From Brevundimonas sp. Root1279 (GTDB taxonomy: Bacteria; Pseudomonadota; Alphaproteobacteria; Caulobacterales; Caulobacteraceae), in the NCBI RefSeq assembly GCF_001425945.1, contig NZ_LMEB01000010.1, positions 1-64,000 of the forward strand: a stretch of DNA of 64,000 nucleotides. Direction: 5' to 3'. The stretch's first letter is position 1. Each line of letters starts with the position of its first letter. The translations under genes were made by a program, and so were the position numbers. The notes under the pieces were generated by a model, which was given only the letters and a program-made list of their open reading frames with translations, made no database searches and was not told the DNA's origin. Positions 18,394 to 27,568 of the stretch are shown here, piece after piece.

Positions 18394-19287
18394 TTACGCC
18401 CCCTTGTCGAGGTTACGCGACACGGCGTTCATCAGTTCGGCGTTGAAGCCGTCCGAACGGGTGCCGTACGCGGCGATACGGGTGTTGAAGTAGTTGTAGA
18501 AGATAACGGCCGGGATAGCGGCGAACAGGCCGATACCGGTGGCGAGCAGGGCCTCGGCGATACCCGGGGCGACGACGGCCAGGTTGGTCGTGTTGGTGTT
18601 CGCGATACCGATGAACGAGTTCATGATGCCGTAAACGGTGCCGAACAGACCGATGAACGGACCGGTCGAACCGACCGACGCCAGGAACTGCTGACCGCCC
18701 GAGAGGCGCTTGGCCAGACCCGCCTGAACCGCGTTCACAGCGGCTTGGGCGCGGCCCAGAGCCGAGTCACGGTGATCGCCGGTGACCGAGAGGCCGGCCT
18801 GGCGGGACAGTTCGACTTCGTCGGTCGCCGCGGCGGCCATGTCGGCCAGCGGGTTGCCTTCGAACTCTTCCGAGGTGGCGACACGACGCATGTCAGCGAT
18901 CGTGCGAGCCTGACGGAAGGACTCAAGGAAGCGGTCGGTGGCGCGGTTCAGCGAACCGAACTCGAACAGCTTGATGAGGAGGATCACCCACGAGAACACC
19001 GACGCGAGGAGCAGGCCGATCATGACGACCTTAACGACGATGTCCGCTTCCATGAACATGGCGGCGGGGGTGAGCTTGCCGTGGCTTTCAGCGGCCGGAG
19101 CCTCAGCTTCAGCGGCCGGAGTGGCAGCGGCGGCCGGAGCGGCAGCGTCAGCGGCCGGGGCCGAAGCGGCGGCCGGAGCGGTCGCGGCCGGAGCCGCAGC
19201 ATCCTGCGCGAGGACCGGCGTACCGGCCATCAGCACGGCGGCGCCGGCCATGGCCAGGAGGAGGTTGGTCTTCTTGATATCGAGCAT
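18394..19287 (-). CDS. exbB: ExbB/TolQ/MotA-type proton channel with signal peptide and Ala-rich leader
   Basis: 297 residues, longer than E. coli ExbB. It starts with a cleavable signal (about 1-27, ending VLAQDAAA), then an Ala/Pro/Glu low-complexity periplasmic segment (about 28-70), then the MotA/TolQ/ExbB domain. That domain has three transmembrane helices near 85-105, 190-215 and 235-258, and the conserved stretches FLASVGSTGPFIGLFGTVYGIM and GIAEALLATGIGLFAAIPAV. Extended ExbB proteins of this kind are common in Gram-negatives outside the enterics. First gene of exbB-exbD-tonB. Confidence 0.94.
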   Translation of the reverse strand: MLDIKKTNLLLAMAGAAVLMAGTPVLAQDAAAPAATAPAAASAPAADAAAPAAAATPAAEAEAPAAESHGKLTPAAMFMEADIVVKVVMIGLLLASVFSWVILLIKLFEFGSLNRATDRFLESFRQARTIADMRRVATSEEFEGNPLADMAAAATDEVELSRQAGLSVTGDHRDSALGRAQAAVNAVQAGLAKRLSGGQQFLASVGSTGPFIGLFGTVYGIMNSFIGIANTNTTNLAVVAPGIAEALLATGIGLFAAIPAVIFYNYFNTRIAAYGTRSDGFNAELMNAVSRNLDKGA

Positions 19288-19673
19288 AGTTCGCCAGTTC
19301 CTGCGTTCTTTGGTCTGACTAGTGGAACCCTGAGATACGAACGCAGACGACGCCCGTACCCCCGATGAAATTCTCGCCCGCAGCGCAGGGGTACAATGAA
19401 CCCCGGTCTGCGGAACGCCTCCTAACGCTTCCGGTTGCCTGTTGGCTTCCAGAGCGGCGCCGAGGGCTTAGGGAAATAAAATTCCCCTCGGCCCCCGACC
19501 GCTCGCGAAGGAAAGCGGTCAAGCTCCCTTTGGCGAACGGTTACCAGAGCGTCAAGTGCGCAACCGCGCTTTTCCCCTCGTGGGGGAGACAACGCGCCCG
19601 GAGCCCAAGATTCCGGCCGAAAGCGACAATTTCATGATGCGCGGAAACGAAGTTCCGGGTCCACACGGAGGGG
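19288..19673. other. Intergenic region upstream of exbB
   Basis: 386 bases between tRNA-Phe and exbB with no convincing coding frame on either strand. It must hold the exbB operon promoter (minus strand) and the tRNA-Phe 3' flank. I could not identify a reliable -35/-10 pair, Fur box or hairpin by eye. Confidence 0.6.
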
Positions 19674-19749
19674 TGGTGCCTGGGGGCGGATTCGAACCAC
19701 CGACACGCGGATTTTCAATCCGCTGCTCTACCAACTGAGCTACCCAGGC
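19674..19749 (-). tRNA. tRNA-Phe (anticodon GAA)
   Basis: Minus strand begins GCCTGGGTAGCTCAGTTGG and ends CCCAGGC-A-CCA. The seven-pair acceptor stem is perfect, the anticodon loop TTGAAAA gives GAA, and the T-loop is TTCGAAT. 76 bases with encoded CCA. It lies downstream of yacG on the same strand. Confidence 0.96.
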
Positions 19750-19892
19750 ATGCCGTCCGTCGGACGTTCCCGTGACGGAGGACGCTGGCGTCCCTGTCCT
19801 TCGAGAAGGTCTTTCGCACCGACCGATCCCGTAGGAGCGGTCTGGGGAGCGGCGTCTATAAGCGAGCCGCTTTCGGGTGTCCAGCGCCAGAT

Positions 19893-20060
19893 TCAGTCTT
19901 CTTCGCCGTCCTCGCCGAGGGGCTCATCCGAGCCGCCCGGAATGACGTACGAACCGCTGAACCAACGCTGCAAGTCCACGTCAGCACAGCGCTTTGAGCA
20001 GAAGGGGCGGTATTTGTCGGCCGGCGGCTGACGGCGGCAAACGGGGCACATTGCGGCCAT
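19893..20060 (-). CDS. yacG: YacG, small zinc-binding DNA gyrase inhibitor
   Basis: 55-residue protein from the ATG at 20058-20060. It has the four-Cys zinc motif of YacG in MCPVCRR and RPFCSKRCADVDLQRWF, and an acidic tail ending GEDGEED. In E. coli YacG binds GyrB and inhibits gyrase. The start could also be the second Met three codons later, immediately before CPVC. It lies 2 bases after the RNase E/G-like stop and ends the infA-maf-RNase-yacG run, a common alphaproteobacterial order. Confidence 0.92.
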   Translation of the reverse strand: MAAMCPVCRRQPPADKYRPFCSKRCADVDLQRWFSGSYVIPGGSDEPLGEDGEED

Positions 20061-20062
20061 GG

Positions 20063-21100
20063 TCAGAGATCTTCCCAGCGGAGGGTCCCGGCCGCGAGGG
20101 CGGGGTCGGCGATCAGATGGGCCCGCGGGCCGAGTCGCGCCACCAGCGGGGCCGCCCGCTCGGCGTCAGCCGGGGCCGCGCGGACGGCGATCCGCGGCGC
20201 AGCGGTGTCCGTCAGCAGGCGCAGATTAAGGGCGCGGACCAGATCCTGGGCCCGGCGCGCCGGGCGACGGCGCCCGTCGGCCCCGTCCAGCGCCTCCTCC
20301 AGCGGGGTCAGCCGCCACGGCAGGCTGAGCTGGAGCACGCCGAAGCGGTTCACCGGCCCATATACAATGTCAGGATCGTCGCCGAAGGCGCGACGCGCGG
20401 CGGCGGTGACCGCTGCACCGTCGTGGACGGTCCCGACGAGATCGACGGCGACCAGCCCGCCCCAGCGACGCAGCCGGATCAGCCGAGCGGCCTCCGTAAG
20501 GCCTTGGCGATTCGCGCGAGCCCGGGCAGGCGGCCCGAACGCCACCCCAGGGGCCGGCGAAAGGTCAAGGTCGACCGCCACCAAGGCCCGCGTCCGCTGG
20601 ACAGCCAGGTCGAGTCCGGTGTCGGTGAAGGCGTGCAGCGTCGTCAGCGCCTCCTCCTCGGCCTCGAGACCGGCGCGGATGGCGGGAGCGCCGGTGACGA
20701 TTTCTACGCCGGGCGCCTCGCGCGCCAGTTGTTCGGCCACGCTTGGACCAGGACTCAACAGGCGGGGTTCGCCCTCCCCCGCGCCGATCAGACGAAGGGT
20801 CGGTCCCTTGGATTCACGCGGTTCGGCGACGATCTCGACCTGAACTTTGTGACCCACATTGAGCCGGTCCTTGCCCGCGAACGGAAGAAATCCGAGCGGA
20901 GCCGGAGCGCCGAGGTCGACGAAAGCGCCCTTCAACCCCGGATGAACGTCGACGATCCGGCCAAGGCAGCGCGCGCCGAGGCGGTGCTCGGGGACATCAT
21001 CCTCACGCTGTATAAGAAGACGATCAAAGCGGCCGTCCCGGACGACCACGCCGCGCACCTCGCCGGGCCCATCGTCCAGAAAGAGCTCGAGCGCGTTCAC
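20063..21100 (-). CDS. Short RNase E/G-family protein
   Basis: 345 residues starting at GTG (21098-21100). It has an S1-like N-terminal part (GARCLGRIVDVHPGLKGAFVDLG, PLGFLPF) and the catalytic-domain stretches TRALVAVDLDLSP and GGLVAVDLVGT, each with an Asp in the place of the metal-binding Asp residues of RNase E. The CPxCxG zinc-link motif and C-terminal scaffold of RNase E/G are absent, and the protein is about 140 residues shorter than RNase G. It sits between maf (4 bases away) and yacG. An RNA-processing role is inferred from family. Activity without the zinc link is uncertain. Confidence 0.8.
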   Translation of the reverse strand: MNALELFLDDGPGEVRGVVVRDGRFDRLLIQREDDVPEHRLGARCLGRIVDVHPGLKGAFVDLGAPAPLGFLPFAGKDRLNVGHKVQVEIVAEPRESKGPTLRLIGAGEGEPRLLSPGPSVAEQLAREAPGVEIVTGAPAIRAGLEAEEEALTTLHAFTDTGLDLAVQRTRALVAVDLDLSPAPGVAFGPPARARANRQGLTEAARLIRLRRWGGLVAVDLVGTVHDGAAVTAAARRAFGDDPDIVYGPVNRFGVLQLSLPWRLTPLEEALDGADGRRRPARRAQDLVRALNLRLLTDTAAPRIAVRAAPADAERAAPLVARLGPRAHLIADPALAAGTLRWEDL

Positions 21101-21104
21101 CGGG

Positions 21105-21683
21105 TCAGGCGGCGCGCCAGCCGGCGCCGCCCAGAAGGTTCACGGTTTCATAGAGCGGCAGGCCCATGACCGCCGGGTAGCTGCCGACCAGGCGGGTGAC
21201 GAAGGCCCCTGCCCGGCCCTGGATGCCATAGGCGCCGGCCTTGCCTTGCCATTCGCCGGAGGCGACGTAGGCGGCGATCTCTGCGTCCGACAGGACCTTG
21301 AAGCTGACGCGGGTCTCGACGACGCGGACGCTGGTCTTGCCCTTCGCGGCCACGGCGACGCCGGTCAGGACGCGATGGCCGCGGCCGGAGAGAAGTTTGA
21401 GGAACCGCGTCGCCTCGGCCTCGTCGGCGGCCTTTTCAAGAAAGCGGCGTCCGACGGCGACGACGGTGTCGGCGGCGAGCACCACGGCGTCGGGCGTCCG
21501 GGCGGACACGGCCTCGGCCTTGCCGACAGCCAGCCGCGCGGCAAGCCGCGGCGGCGTCTCGTCCTTCAACGGGGTCTCGTCGATGTCGGCGGGTTCGATG
21601 CGATCGGGCGTCACGCCCACGAGCGCCAGCAGTTCGATGCGGCGCGGGCTGGCCGAGGCCAGCACCAGCTCAGGACGGCTCAC
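21105..21683 (-). CDS. maf: Maf-family nucleotide pyrophosphatase
   Basis: Hydrolyses non-canonical or methylated nucleoside triphosphates (dTTP/UTP-type in the YhdE subgroup), preventing their incorporation. 192 residues with the signature LVLASASPRRIELLALVG at the N-terminus, AADTVVAVG and LSGRGHRVLTGVAV in the middle, and YGIQGRAGAFVTRLVGSYPAVMGLPL at the C-terminus. The SYPAVMGLPL ending fits the dTTP/UTP subgroup better than the 7-methyl-GTP one. It lies between infA and the RNase E/G-like gene. Confidence 0.94.
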   Translation of the reverse strand: MSRPELVLASASPRRIELLALVGVTPDRIEPADIDETPLKDETPPRLAARLAVGKAEAVSARTPDAVVLAADTVVAVGRRFLEKAADEAEATRFLKLLSGRGHRVLTGVAVAAKGKTSVRVVETRVSFKVLSDAEIAAYVASGEWQGKAGAYGIQGRAGAFVTRLVGSYPAVMGLPLYETVNLLGGAGWRAA

Positions 21684-21696
21684 AGCGAGCCGGTCC

Positions 21697-21915
21697 TTAC
21701 TTGAAGCGATAGGTGATGCGGCCCTTGGTCAGGTCGTAGGGCGTCATCTCGACCAGGACCTTGTCGCCGGCCAGCACGCGGATGCGGTTCTTGCGCATCT
21801 TGCCTGCCGTGTGGGCGATGATCTCGTGATCGTTCTCGAGCGTCACGCGGAACGTCGCGTTCGGCAGCAGTTCGCTGACGACGCCGGGAAACTCGAGCAG
21901 TTCTTCCTTAGCCAT
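21697..21915 (-). CDS. infA: Translation initiation factor IF-1
   Basis: 72 residues, the standard length. The whole protein is one S1/OB fold: [45 protein letters not shown] and [21 protein letters not shown]. It binds the 30S A site during initiation. It is the promoter-proximal gene of infA-maf-RNase-yacG, with about 100 non-coding bases upstream that probably hold the promoter. Confidence 0.98.
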   Translation of the reverse strand: MAKEELLEFPGVVSELLPNATFRVTLENDHEIIAHTAGKMRKNRIRVLAGDKVLVEMTPYDLTKGRITYRFK

Positions 21916-22016
21916 GCGGCCTCTCGCGCCCAGTTTCGTCGAATCGAGGGCGCGCGCCGGGCCAGCGCGAACCGTAGGGAGCGGGCATATGCCCCAAAAC
22001 GCGCCGATAGTCGAGT

Positions 22017-22481
22017 TCAGCCGCGCCGATAGAGCGCAGTCACCAGCGTGAACAGCCGCCGGGCGGTCTCGTGGTCGATGGCGATCTTGCCATCCAGACG
22101 GGTCCGCAGCAGGTCCGCGCCTTCGTTGTGCAGGCCACGACGGCCCATGTCGATCGCCTCGATCTTGCCCGGATCGACCCCGCGCAGGACCTCATAATAG
22201 CTGTCGCAGATGGCGATATAGTCCTTCACCACCTTGTTCATCGGCGACATCGACAGGCCGTGCGCCTTGGCGAAACCGGGGCCGGCGACGTCGAAGACCA
22301 GCCGGCCGTCCTGGAATGACAGTTTCAGGGCGTAGGGGCCGCCCTCGGCGCCCGCCGGCTCAAAATTGTTCTTTTCGACCAGGTCGAAGATGGCGACTCG
22401 CCGCTCATGCTCAATCTCGGCCGTCGCGGCCGGAAGCGTTGCGGCGTCGAGGTCGATGGAGGCCAGGCGGTGCTCGCTCAC
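22017..22481 (-). CDS. UPF0262-family protein
   Basis: 154 residues from the GTG at 22479-22481 ([12 protein letters not shown]). Contains [21 protein letters not shown] and [23 protein letters not shown], which identify UPF0262, an alphaproteobacterial family of unknown function. Soluble, with no signal or membrane segment. The GTG start overlaps the stop of the DUF2948 gene by 4 bases (GTGA), so it is translationally coupled downstream of murA-DUF2948. The longer in-frame reading upstream is Arg-rich noise. Confidence 0.9.
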   Translation of the reverse strand: MSEHRLASIDLDAATLPAATAEIEHERRVAIFDLVEKNNFEPAGAEGGPYALKLSFQDGRLVFDVAGPGFAKAHGLSMSPMNKVVKDYIAICDSYYEVLRGVDPGKIEAIDMGRRGLHNEGADLLRTRLDGKIAIDHETARRLFTLVTALYRRG

Positions 22482-22954
22482 GCGGGATCGGGCCCTTCCG
22501 CCAGATGGGTCGGGGCGACCCGCGCCGGCCAGCGTTCCGAAAGATCTGTCAGGACGGCGTCGAGGCATTCGACGTCGATGCGAAGGTCGCCGCCGCCGGC
22601 GAACATCAGAAGTACCCGGCCGCCGGGGGCCTCCCCGGGCTCGAAATCCATGGCCAGCAGTTCGAGAGCATTGTCGGGCGAGCGCGGCAGGCGACGGCTC
22701 TTCACCGCCACCACGTCCCCGAATTGCATGCCGGACATCACGCGGGTGCCGCCGCATTCCCAGCAAAAGCGGCTGAGTTGCAAAGTCACTCGGCGGGCCG
22801 AGGGCTCCCAGATGATGTCCTTCGGGCGAAGGATCGCATCCTGCAGAGCGGCGGAGATGATGTGCAGATCGTCCGCGTCCTCAGCGAGCAGGCGCAATGG
22901 CTCGATGGCCGCGCCCGGCAGCATTTCGTCAGCGGCGGTCGGCTCAGTGTTCAT
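22478..22954 (-). CDS. DUF2948-family protein
   Basis: 158 residues from the ATG at 22952-22954 ([10 protein letters not shown]). The body includes [30 protein letters not shown] and [21 protein letters not shown], typical of DUF2948. The function is unknown. It overlaps the 3' end of murA by 11 bases and the 5' end of UPF0262 by 4 bases. The tight murA-DUF2948-UPF0262 overlap is conserved in alphaproteobacteria and suggests coordinated expression. Confidence 0.88.
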   Translation of the reverse strand: MNTEPTAADEMLPGAAIEPLRLLAEDADDLHIISAALQDAILRPKDIIWEPSARRVTLQLSRFCWECGGTRVMSGMQFGDVVAVKSRRLPRSPDNALELLAMDFEPGEAPGGRVLLMFAGGGDLRIDVECLDAVLTDLSERWPARVAPTHLAEGPDPA

Positions 22955-24233
22955 CACCCTCGCCCTTGATACGGCGAATCTTCGCGCCACAGGCGCTGAG
23001 CTTCTCTTCGAGACGCTCGAACCCGCGATCCAGATGATACACCCGGCCCACGGTCGTCTCACCCTCGGCGACAAGTCCGGCGATGACGAGGCTGACCGAC
23101 GCCCGCAGGTCGGTCGCCATCACCTGGGCCCCGTGCAGGACCTCGACGCCCTTCACGGTCGCCTCGCCGGCCTGGACGTGGATATCGGCCCCGAGGCGCG
23201 CCAGCTCCGGCGCATGCATGAAGCGGTTCTCGAAGATGTTCTCGTGGATGACGCTGTCGCCGTCGGCCGTGGTCATCAGGGCCATGAACTGGGCCTGCAG
23301 GTCGGTGGCGAAGCCCGGATAGACCTCGGTGGCGACGTTGACGGCCTTAAGACGCTTGGCCGGGTCGCGCTTGATGATCACGCCGTCTTCGGTCGGGATC
23401 ACCTCGACGCCGGCCTCGACCATCTTATCGGTCAGGGCCTGGATCAGCTCGGCCCGGCCCTTGGTCAGCCGGACCTCGCCGCCGGCCATGGCCGCGGCCA
23501 CGGCGTAGGAGCCCATCTCGATGCGGTCGGGAATCACCGACCAGGTCGCGCCGCCCAGCGACTTCACGCCGGTGATGGTCAGGACGTCGGTGTCGACGCC
23601 CTCGATCTTGGCGCCCATGGCGGTCAGGCAGCGGGCCAGGTCGCCGATCTCGGGCTCGCGGGCCGCCCTGCGCAGCACGGTGACGCCCTCGGCCAGCACG
23701 GCGGCCAGCAGGGCGTGCTCGGTGGCGCCGACCGAGACGAACGGGAACTCGATCTCGGCGCCCTTGAGGCCGTTCGGGGCGCGGGCGGTGACATAGCCCT
23801 CGTCCAGCTCGATCTCGGCCCCAAGCGCGGTCAGCGCCTGCAGATGAAGATCGACCGGGCGCGCGCCGATGGTGCAGCCGCCCGGAAGCGAAACCTTGGC
23901 CTCGCCGGTGCGGGCCAGCAGCGGGCCCAGGACGTTGAACGAAGCCCGCATCTGGCGGACCAGGTCGTAGGGGGCGAAGGTCGAGGTGATCTCTGCGGCG
24001 TGGAACAGGGTCTCCTGACCGTCGGCGCCGTCACGCTCGGTGACCGCGACGCCGAGCGCCTCCAGCAGCTTGCCGAGGAATTTGGTGTCCGCCAGGCGCG
24101 GCATGTTGGTCAGCAGCAACGGCTGATCCGTCAGAATCGACGCGGCCATCAGCTTGAGGGCGGAATTCTTGGCGCCGCTGACGGGAATGATTCCGTTCAG
24201 CTTGGCGCCGCCTTGGATGGCGATGCTGTCCAT
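22944..24233 (-). CDS. murA: UDP-N-acetylglucosamine 1-carboxyvinyltransferase
   Basis: First committed step of peptidoglycan synthesis: transfers enolpyruvate from PEP to UDP-GlcNAc in the cytoplasm. 429 residues, normal length, two inside-out alpha/beta domains. Visible motifs are [24 protein letters not shown] at the N-terminus, the loop [16 protein letters not shown] with the fosfomycin-target Cys, and [15 protein letters not shown]. It leads the overlapping set murA-DUF2948-UPF0262. Confidence 0.97.
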   Translation of the reverse strand: MDSIAIQGGAKLNGIIPVSGAKNSALKLMAASILTDQPLLLTNMPRLADTKFLGKLLEALGVAVTERDGADGQETLFHAAEITSTFAPYDLVRQMRASFNVLGPLLARTGEAKVSLPGGCTIGARPVDLHLQALTALGAEIELDEGYVTARAPNGLKGAEIEFPFVSVGATEHALLAAVLAEGVTVLRRAAREPEIGDLARCLTAMGAKIEGVDTDVLTITGVKSLGGATWSVIPDRIEMGSYAVAAAMAGGEVRLTKGRAELIQALTDKMVEAGVEVIPTEDGVIIKRDPAKRLKAVNVATEVYPGFATDLQAQFMALMTTADGDSVIHENIFENRFMHAPELARLGADIHVQAGEATVKGVEVLHGAQVMATDLRASVSLVIAGLVAEGETTVGRVYHLDRGFERLEEKLSACGAKIRRIKGEGDEH

Positions 24234-24334
24234 GTCGCTTTCTATCAGCCGCTGGGCGGCGTCGGGGGGGTCGGCTATCTAGCCCGGACCGCCGCTGTTG
24301 CGAAAGGCCGCGAGAGAGTCGCGACCGATGACAT

Positions 24335-24511
24335 TCAGTTGCTCGGTTTGACGGGCCGGGCGATGCGGCTGGCGGCCTTGCGGCGCTTGAGGTTGTCGCG
24401 CAGGGCCGAGGCCAGGCGCTGGGCCCGCTCAGTCGCGGCGGACCGCGCAGGCGTCGCCGTATTCGGGCTGCCGGAATCCGGCTGGGGCGTGATCGCTTCC
24501 GAGTCGTCCAT
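24335..24511 (-). CDS. Small conserved basic protein (58 residues)
   Basis: Begins at the ATG 24509-24511 (MDDSEAITPQPDSG) and ends RPVKPSN. A disordered acidic N-terminus is followed by a basic helix AQRLASALRDNLKRRKAASR. Short proteins with a LRxNLKRRKxxxR helix occur widely in Alphaproteobacteria; none has a known function to my knowledge. It lies about 100 bases upstream of murA on the same strand and could share its promoter. Confidence 0.65.
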   Translation of the reverse strand: MDDSEAITPQPDSGSPNTATPARSAATERAQRLASALRDNLKRRKAASRIARPVKPSN

Positions 24512-24612
24512 GAGCCGATGATGGCGCGCCAAAAAACTTTTCCGCAAGCGCGCACATTCGGGGCTTGCCCCCGACGCATGCCCTTCGCTATACGGCCGCT
24601 TCCTCAGTTTCC

Positions 24613-24687
<75 letters not shown>

Positions 24688-24695
24688 CTACAGCG

Positions 24696-24725
24696 AAGGC
24701 CCGATCCTCACGGATCGGGCCTTTT
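24696..24725 (+). terminator. Rho-independent terminator after tRNA-Thr
   Basis: Twelve-base-pair inverted repeat AAGGCCCGATCC / GGATCGGGCCTT around a 4-base loop TCAC, followed by a short T-run, immediately downstream of the tRNA. Confidence 0.88.
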
Positions 24726-24890
24726 GCTTTGCGCATCAGGTCGCGAATCGACAAAGGAGCCCCGCCGCGCGGCCGAGCCGGCGACGGGGCGAGCGCCGGC
24801 CCCAAAAGGCGCTCGGCGGACCGAGCCCCCGATCTCGGCCGGCAGCAGTTGGAAAATCTGTGAAGAGCCCGGGAGGTTCCCCGGACGGAT

Positions 24891-25445
24891 CTAGTCGACC
24901 AGGCGAGGCGAAGGACGGCGGAAGCCCGGTAGCGCCTCCGGCCGACCGGCGCTCGGTTCGTAGTCAGCCGGAGCGTAGGCTTTGTAGCCGGGCGCGGCAT
25001 ACGCCGGACCGCCATAACCGTAGCCGTAGCCGCCGTAACCGTAGCCGTAATCGTAGGGATAGCCGTTCTCGACCTGGCGGAAGCTGAGATCCAGGCGACC
25101 GCTTTCGCCGATCGGCATGGTCACCGCCACGCCGTAGCTGCGGAAGCCGTCGGTGCCGACGCCGACATCGACCATGCCGTGGACCTTGCGATCATCCACG
25201 TAAGCTTCGCTGAACGGTTCGGCCGTCGGATCCCGGTCCGATAGCCAACGCTCGATCTGCTGGTCGGTCGTCAATCCGTGAGGCGCCGCGGCCTGGGCGG
25301 CGGCGCCGACCGGCGGAGCCACAGGGTGAACGGCATGAGCGTCCAGGACCACGGGGGTCTCCCGCGCGGTAGCCACGACGCCGTCCTGGTCGCTGGCCGG
25401 CGCTCCGGTCAGGGCCAAGGTCATCATCAGCGTCGTCAGCAGCAT
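24891..25445 (-). CDS. Secreted hypothetical protein with Gly/Tyr-rich C-terminus
   Basis: 184 residues with a Sec signal peptide (MLLTTLMMTLALTGAPAS). The central region (about 58-125) carries TDQQIERWLSDRD and VGVGTDGFRSYGVAVTMPIGESGRLDL, which reads like beta-strands. A stretch of about 25 residues rich in Gly, Tyr and Pro (PYDYGYGYGGYGYGYGG) follows. Such repeats often occur in surface-exposed or outer-membrane-associated proteins, but no family is recognised. It is transcribed towards tRNA-Thr. Single gene. Confidence 0.7.
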   Translation of the reverse strand: MLLTTLMMTLALTGAPASDQDGVVATARETPVVLDAHAVHPVAPPVGAAAQAAAPHGLTTDQQIERWLSDRDPTAEPFSEAYVDDRKVHGMVDVGVGTDGFRSYGVAVTMPIGESGRLDLSFRQVENGYPYDYGYGYGGYGYGYGGPAYAAPGYKAYAPADYEPSAGRPEALPGFRRPSPRLVD

Positions 25446-25515
25446 GATCGCCTCCAGTCGCGCTTAGCCTAACGGCAAATGCGGCGGGACCGTGATCGAA
25501 ATCTCGCGCGTCGCC

Positions 25516-26001
25516 TCAAGCCGTCCCGTCGCCGCGGCCGAGAGGGTCCGGAAGGGCCTCGCCTTCGGGGACGAAGGTCAGGGCGACGGAGTTGATGCAA
25601 TAGCGCAGGCCGGTCGGCGGCGGCCCGTCGGGAAAGACGTGCCCCTGGTGGCTGCCGCAGCGGGCGCACTGGGTCTCGGTCCGGACCATGCCGTAGGAGC
25701 GGTCGGTGATGGCCGTAACATGCGCCTCATCCACGGGCTGGGTGAAGCTGGGCCAGCCCGTGCCGCTTTCGAACTTGGTTCCGGCGCGGAACAGCGGCAG
25801 GCCGCACTCCCGGCAGCAGAACACCCCGGCTCGCTTCTCGCCCAGCAAGACACCGCAGAAGGGCGCCTCGGTGCCGTGAGCGAGCAGGACCCGCTTTTCT
25901 TCCGGGGAAAGGTCCGCCTCGAGGGCCTCGCGCTCACGATCGTCGGGGGGCGTCAGGTCGAAGCCGGAGGCGGAGCGAAGGGTCGGGGCAGGATCGGTCA
26001 T
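25516..26001 (-). CDS. msrB: Peptide methionine (R)-S-oxide reductase
   Basis: Repairs oxidised methionine (R-sulfoxide) in proteins. 161 residues from the ATG at 25999-26001. The zinc-site CXXC pairs are CCREC and CARCG. The catalytic stretch is GLRYCINSVALTF with the nucleophilic Cys, and FESGTGWPSFTQP is the usual MsrB signature. There is no signal peptide, so it is cytoplasmic. Its functional partner msrA is at 58667-59323, not linked. Confidence 0.95.
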   Translation of the reverse strand: MTDPAPTLRSASGFDLTPPDDREREALEADLSPEEKRVLLAHGTEAPFCGVLLGEKRAGVFCCRECGLPLFRAGTKFESGTGWPSFTQPVDEAHVTAITDRSYGMVRTETQCARCGSHQGHVFPDGPPPTGLRYCINSVALTFVPEGEALPDPLGRGDGTA

Positions 26002-26074
26002 GGGCCCGAAATAGGAAGGGCCGGACGGAGGTTCCACCCCGTCCGGCCCCAAGCCTTGCAGCGCTGTGGCGGGA

Positions 26075-27568
26075 TCAGCCGCCGAACAGGGTGGCGACCC
26101 AGGCGCGCACCGCGTTCTCGTCGACCGGGTTGCCCGTGTAGACGAGGCCTTGGCCCGGCGTGAACGGCTGATTGTTGCCGCGCTCGCGCGAGGTCCACGC
26201 CTTATGACCGTAGGCCAGGTCGGCGTAAGTCGAAGGCAGGCGCATCGTGGTCTGCTCGATGAAGATCGAGTCGGCGGCCGTGGTGGCGCCGGCGATACGG
26301 ACGTTCGGCAGACGGGTCAGCAGGTCGACGGTGTCGAGGCAACCGCCCGAGCAGCTGGCGTCGACCAGAACGACGACCGGGCCCTGCACCGGGTTGCCGG
26401 CCGACGCGTCGGCGGTCGACGGGGCCAGCGGGCTGGTGAAGGTGGTCTGGCCGGCGGCGGCGGCGGCGTCGAAGGCGGCCACGATCGCCTCGGTCTGGGC
26501 GATCACGCCCGGGGCTTCATAGACGAAGCGGGCGTCCTGCTTCATCCGGCCGAGGACGTCGGAATACCACTGCCGGTTCGCGGGCGTGACGCGGTAGGTC
26601 AGCTCGCCGCCGCTCGGCTGGCGGCTCTGGGCGAAGCCCGGCGTCCAGATGCGGTTCAGCACGCTGTAGCCGCGAGCGGCCGAACCAAGGTTCGAGGCGC
26701 CGCTGCCGCCACGCAGGTCAAGGACAAAGCCCTGCGGGCCCCGGATCGCTTCGACCTGGCCTTCCAGGGCGGTGTTGAAGGCTTCCCAGCCGGCGTCGTC
26801 GGCGAAGGAGTGGACGTTGATCCACGGACGGCCGTTGACCGTCTCGATCGAAAGCTGGGTGGCGCCGGGGGTGTAGACCGTAGCGCGGTACGCGGCTTCC
26901 AGAGCGGCGGGATCCACCGCCTGCGGCTTGAGCTCGACCTCACGGGTGCGGCGGCCACGCTGGAATTCGCACAGCGACGGCACGCCGGCCGCGTACGGGT
27001 TGTTGCGGTTCCACAGGAGGTAGGGCGCGGTGGTGACCCGGCCGGCTTCGGTGTTCAGGTCGCCTTCCCAACGGTCCAGCTTGCCACGGGCGAACTCGTC
27101 GATCGGGATGTCATTGCAGCTGACCACCACGTCGCCGATTTGCGGCGCGTTGCGCAGGCCCTGCTGGACGTAGGTCACGACGTATTTGCCGTCGCGCCAG
27201 CCGGTGGCGACGCCCGGCCAGTTAATGGCGAAGAAGCGGCTCGACGGCGTGTCGTAGCTGGGGCGGGCGACGATGTTCGAATCCCGGAAGCCAGCGGCGT
27301 AATAACGCAGCAGATAGGCGTGGCTCGAGCCGCTGTTGGCCTGGCCGGACTTGGACAGGGCGTCCTGTAGGCCCGAGTCGAGCCAGCCCTGGAACGACTG
27401 GCTGGCCGCGCCCGAAATGGCGGGAGCCGGATGGTTGGCGGCCAATTCGTCGTGAGCGGCCTGGAGATCCTGGCGCGCCAACGCCCGCCAATCCTGGGCG
27501 AGAACGGAGCCGGCGCTCAGCGCCAGCGTCAGCGCCGCAGTCGCGGCGACGGGGAGGATACGGGACAT
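26075..27568 (-). CDS. Secreted S41-like (C-terminal processing protease family) peptidase
   Basis: 497 residues from the ATG at 27566-27568, with signal peptide RILPVAATAALTLALSAGSVLAQ, so periplasmic or secreted. The S41 tail-protease core is in the C-terminal half: GFVLDLRGGSGASN near residue 285 and VLVDASCSGGCLDTVDLL, where a Ser-Cys-Ser element replaces the usual S-A-S-A nucleophile block. The start codon before this ATG (TTG) is less likely. It is not a close CtpA homologue: no canonical PDZ domain is obvious between the signal and the catalytic core. It diverges from pccA. The substrate is unknown. Confidence 0.8.
   Translation of the reverse strand: MSRILPVAATAALTLALSAGSVLAQDWRALARQDLQAAHDELAANHPAPAISGAASQSFQGWLDSGLQDALSKSGQANSGSSHAYLLRYYAAGFRDSNIVARPSYDTPSSRFFAINWPGVATGWRDGKYVVTYVQQGLRNAPQIGDVVVSCNDIPIDEFARGKLDRWEGDLNTEAGRVTTAPYLLWNRNNPYAAGVPSLCEFQRGRRTREVELKPQAVDPAALEAAYRATVYTPGATQLSIETVNGRPWINVHSFADDAGWEAFNTALEGQVEAIRGPQGFVLDLRGGSGASNLGSAARGYSVLNRIWTPGFAQSRQPSGGELTYRVTPANRQWYSDVLGRMKQDARFVYEAPGVIAQTEAIVAAFDAAAAAGQTTFTSPLAPSTADASAGNPVQGPVVVLVDASCSGGCLDTVDLLTRLPNVRIAGATTAADSIFIEQTTMRLPSTYADLAYGHKAWTSRERGNNQPFTPGQGLVYTGNPVDENAVRAWVATLFGG

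Noticed and set aside
22017..22766. Longer UPF0262 frame starting at 22766
   Set aside because: The upstream part is Arg/Pro-rich noise overlapping DUF2948 in another frame; the coupled GTG at 22481 fits the family.
22407..24521. 704-residue plus-strand ORF over murA
   Set aside because: It is antisense to murA and DUF2948, whose protein motifs are complete; no domain is visible in the antisense reading.
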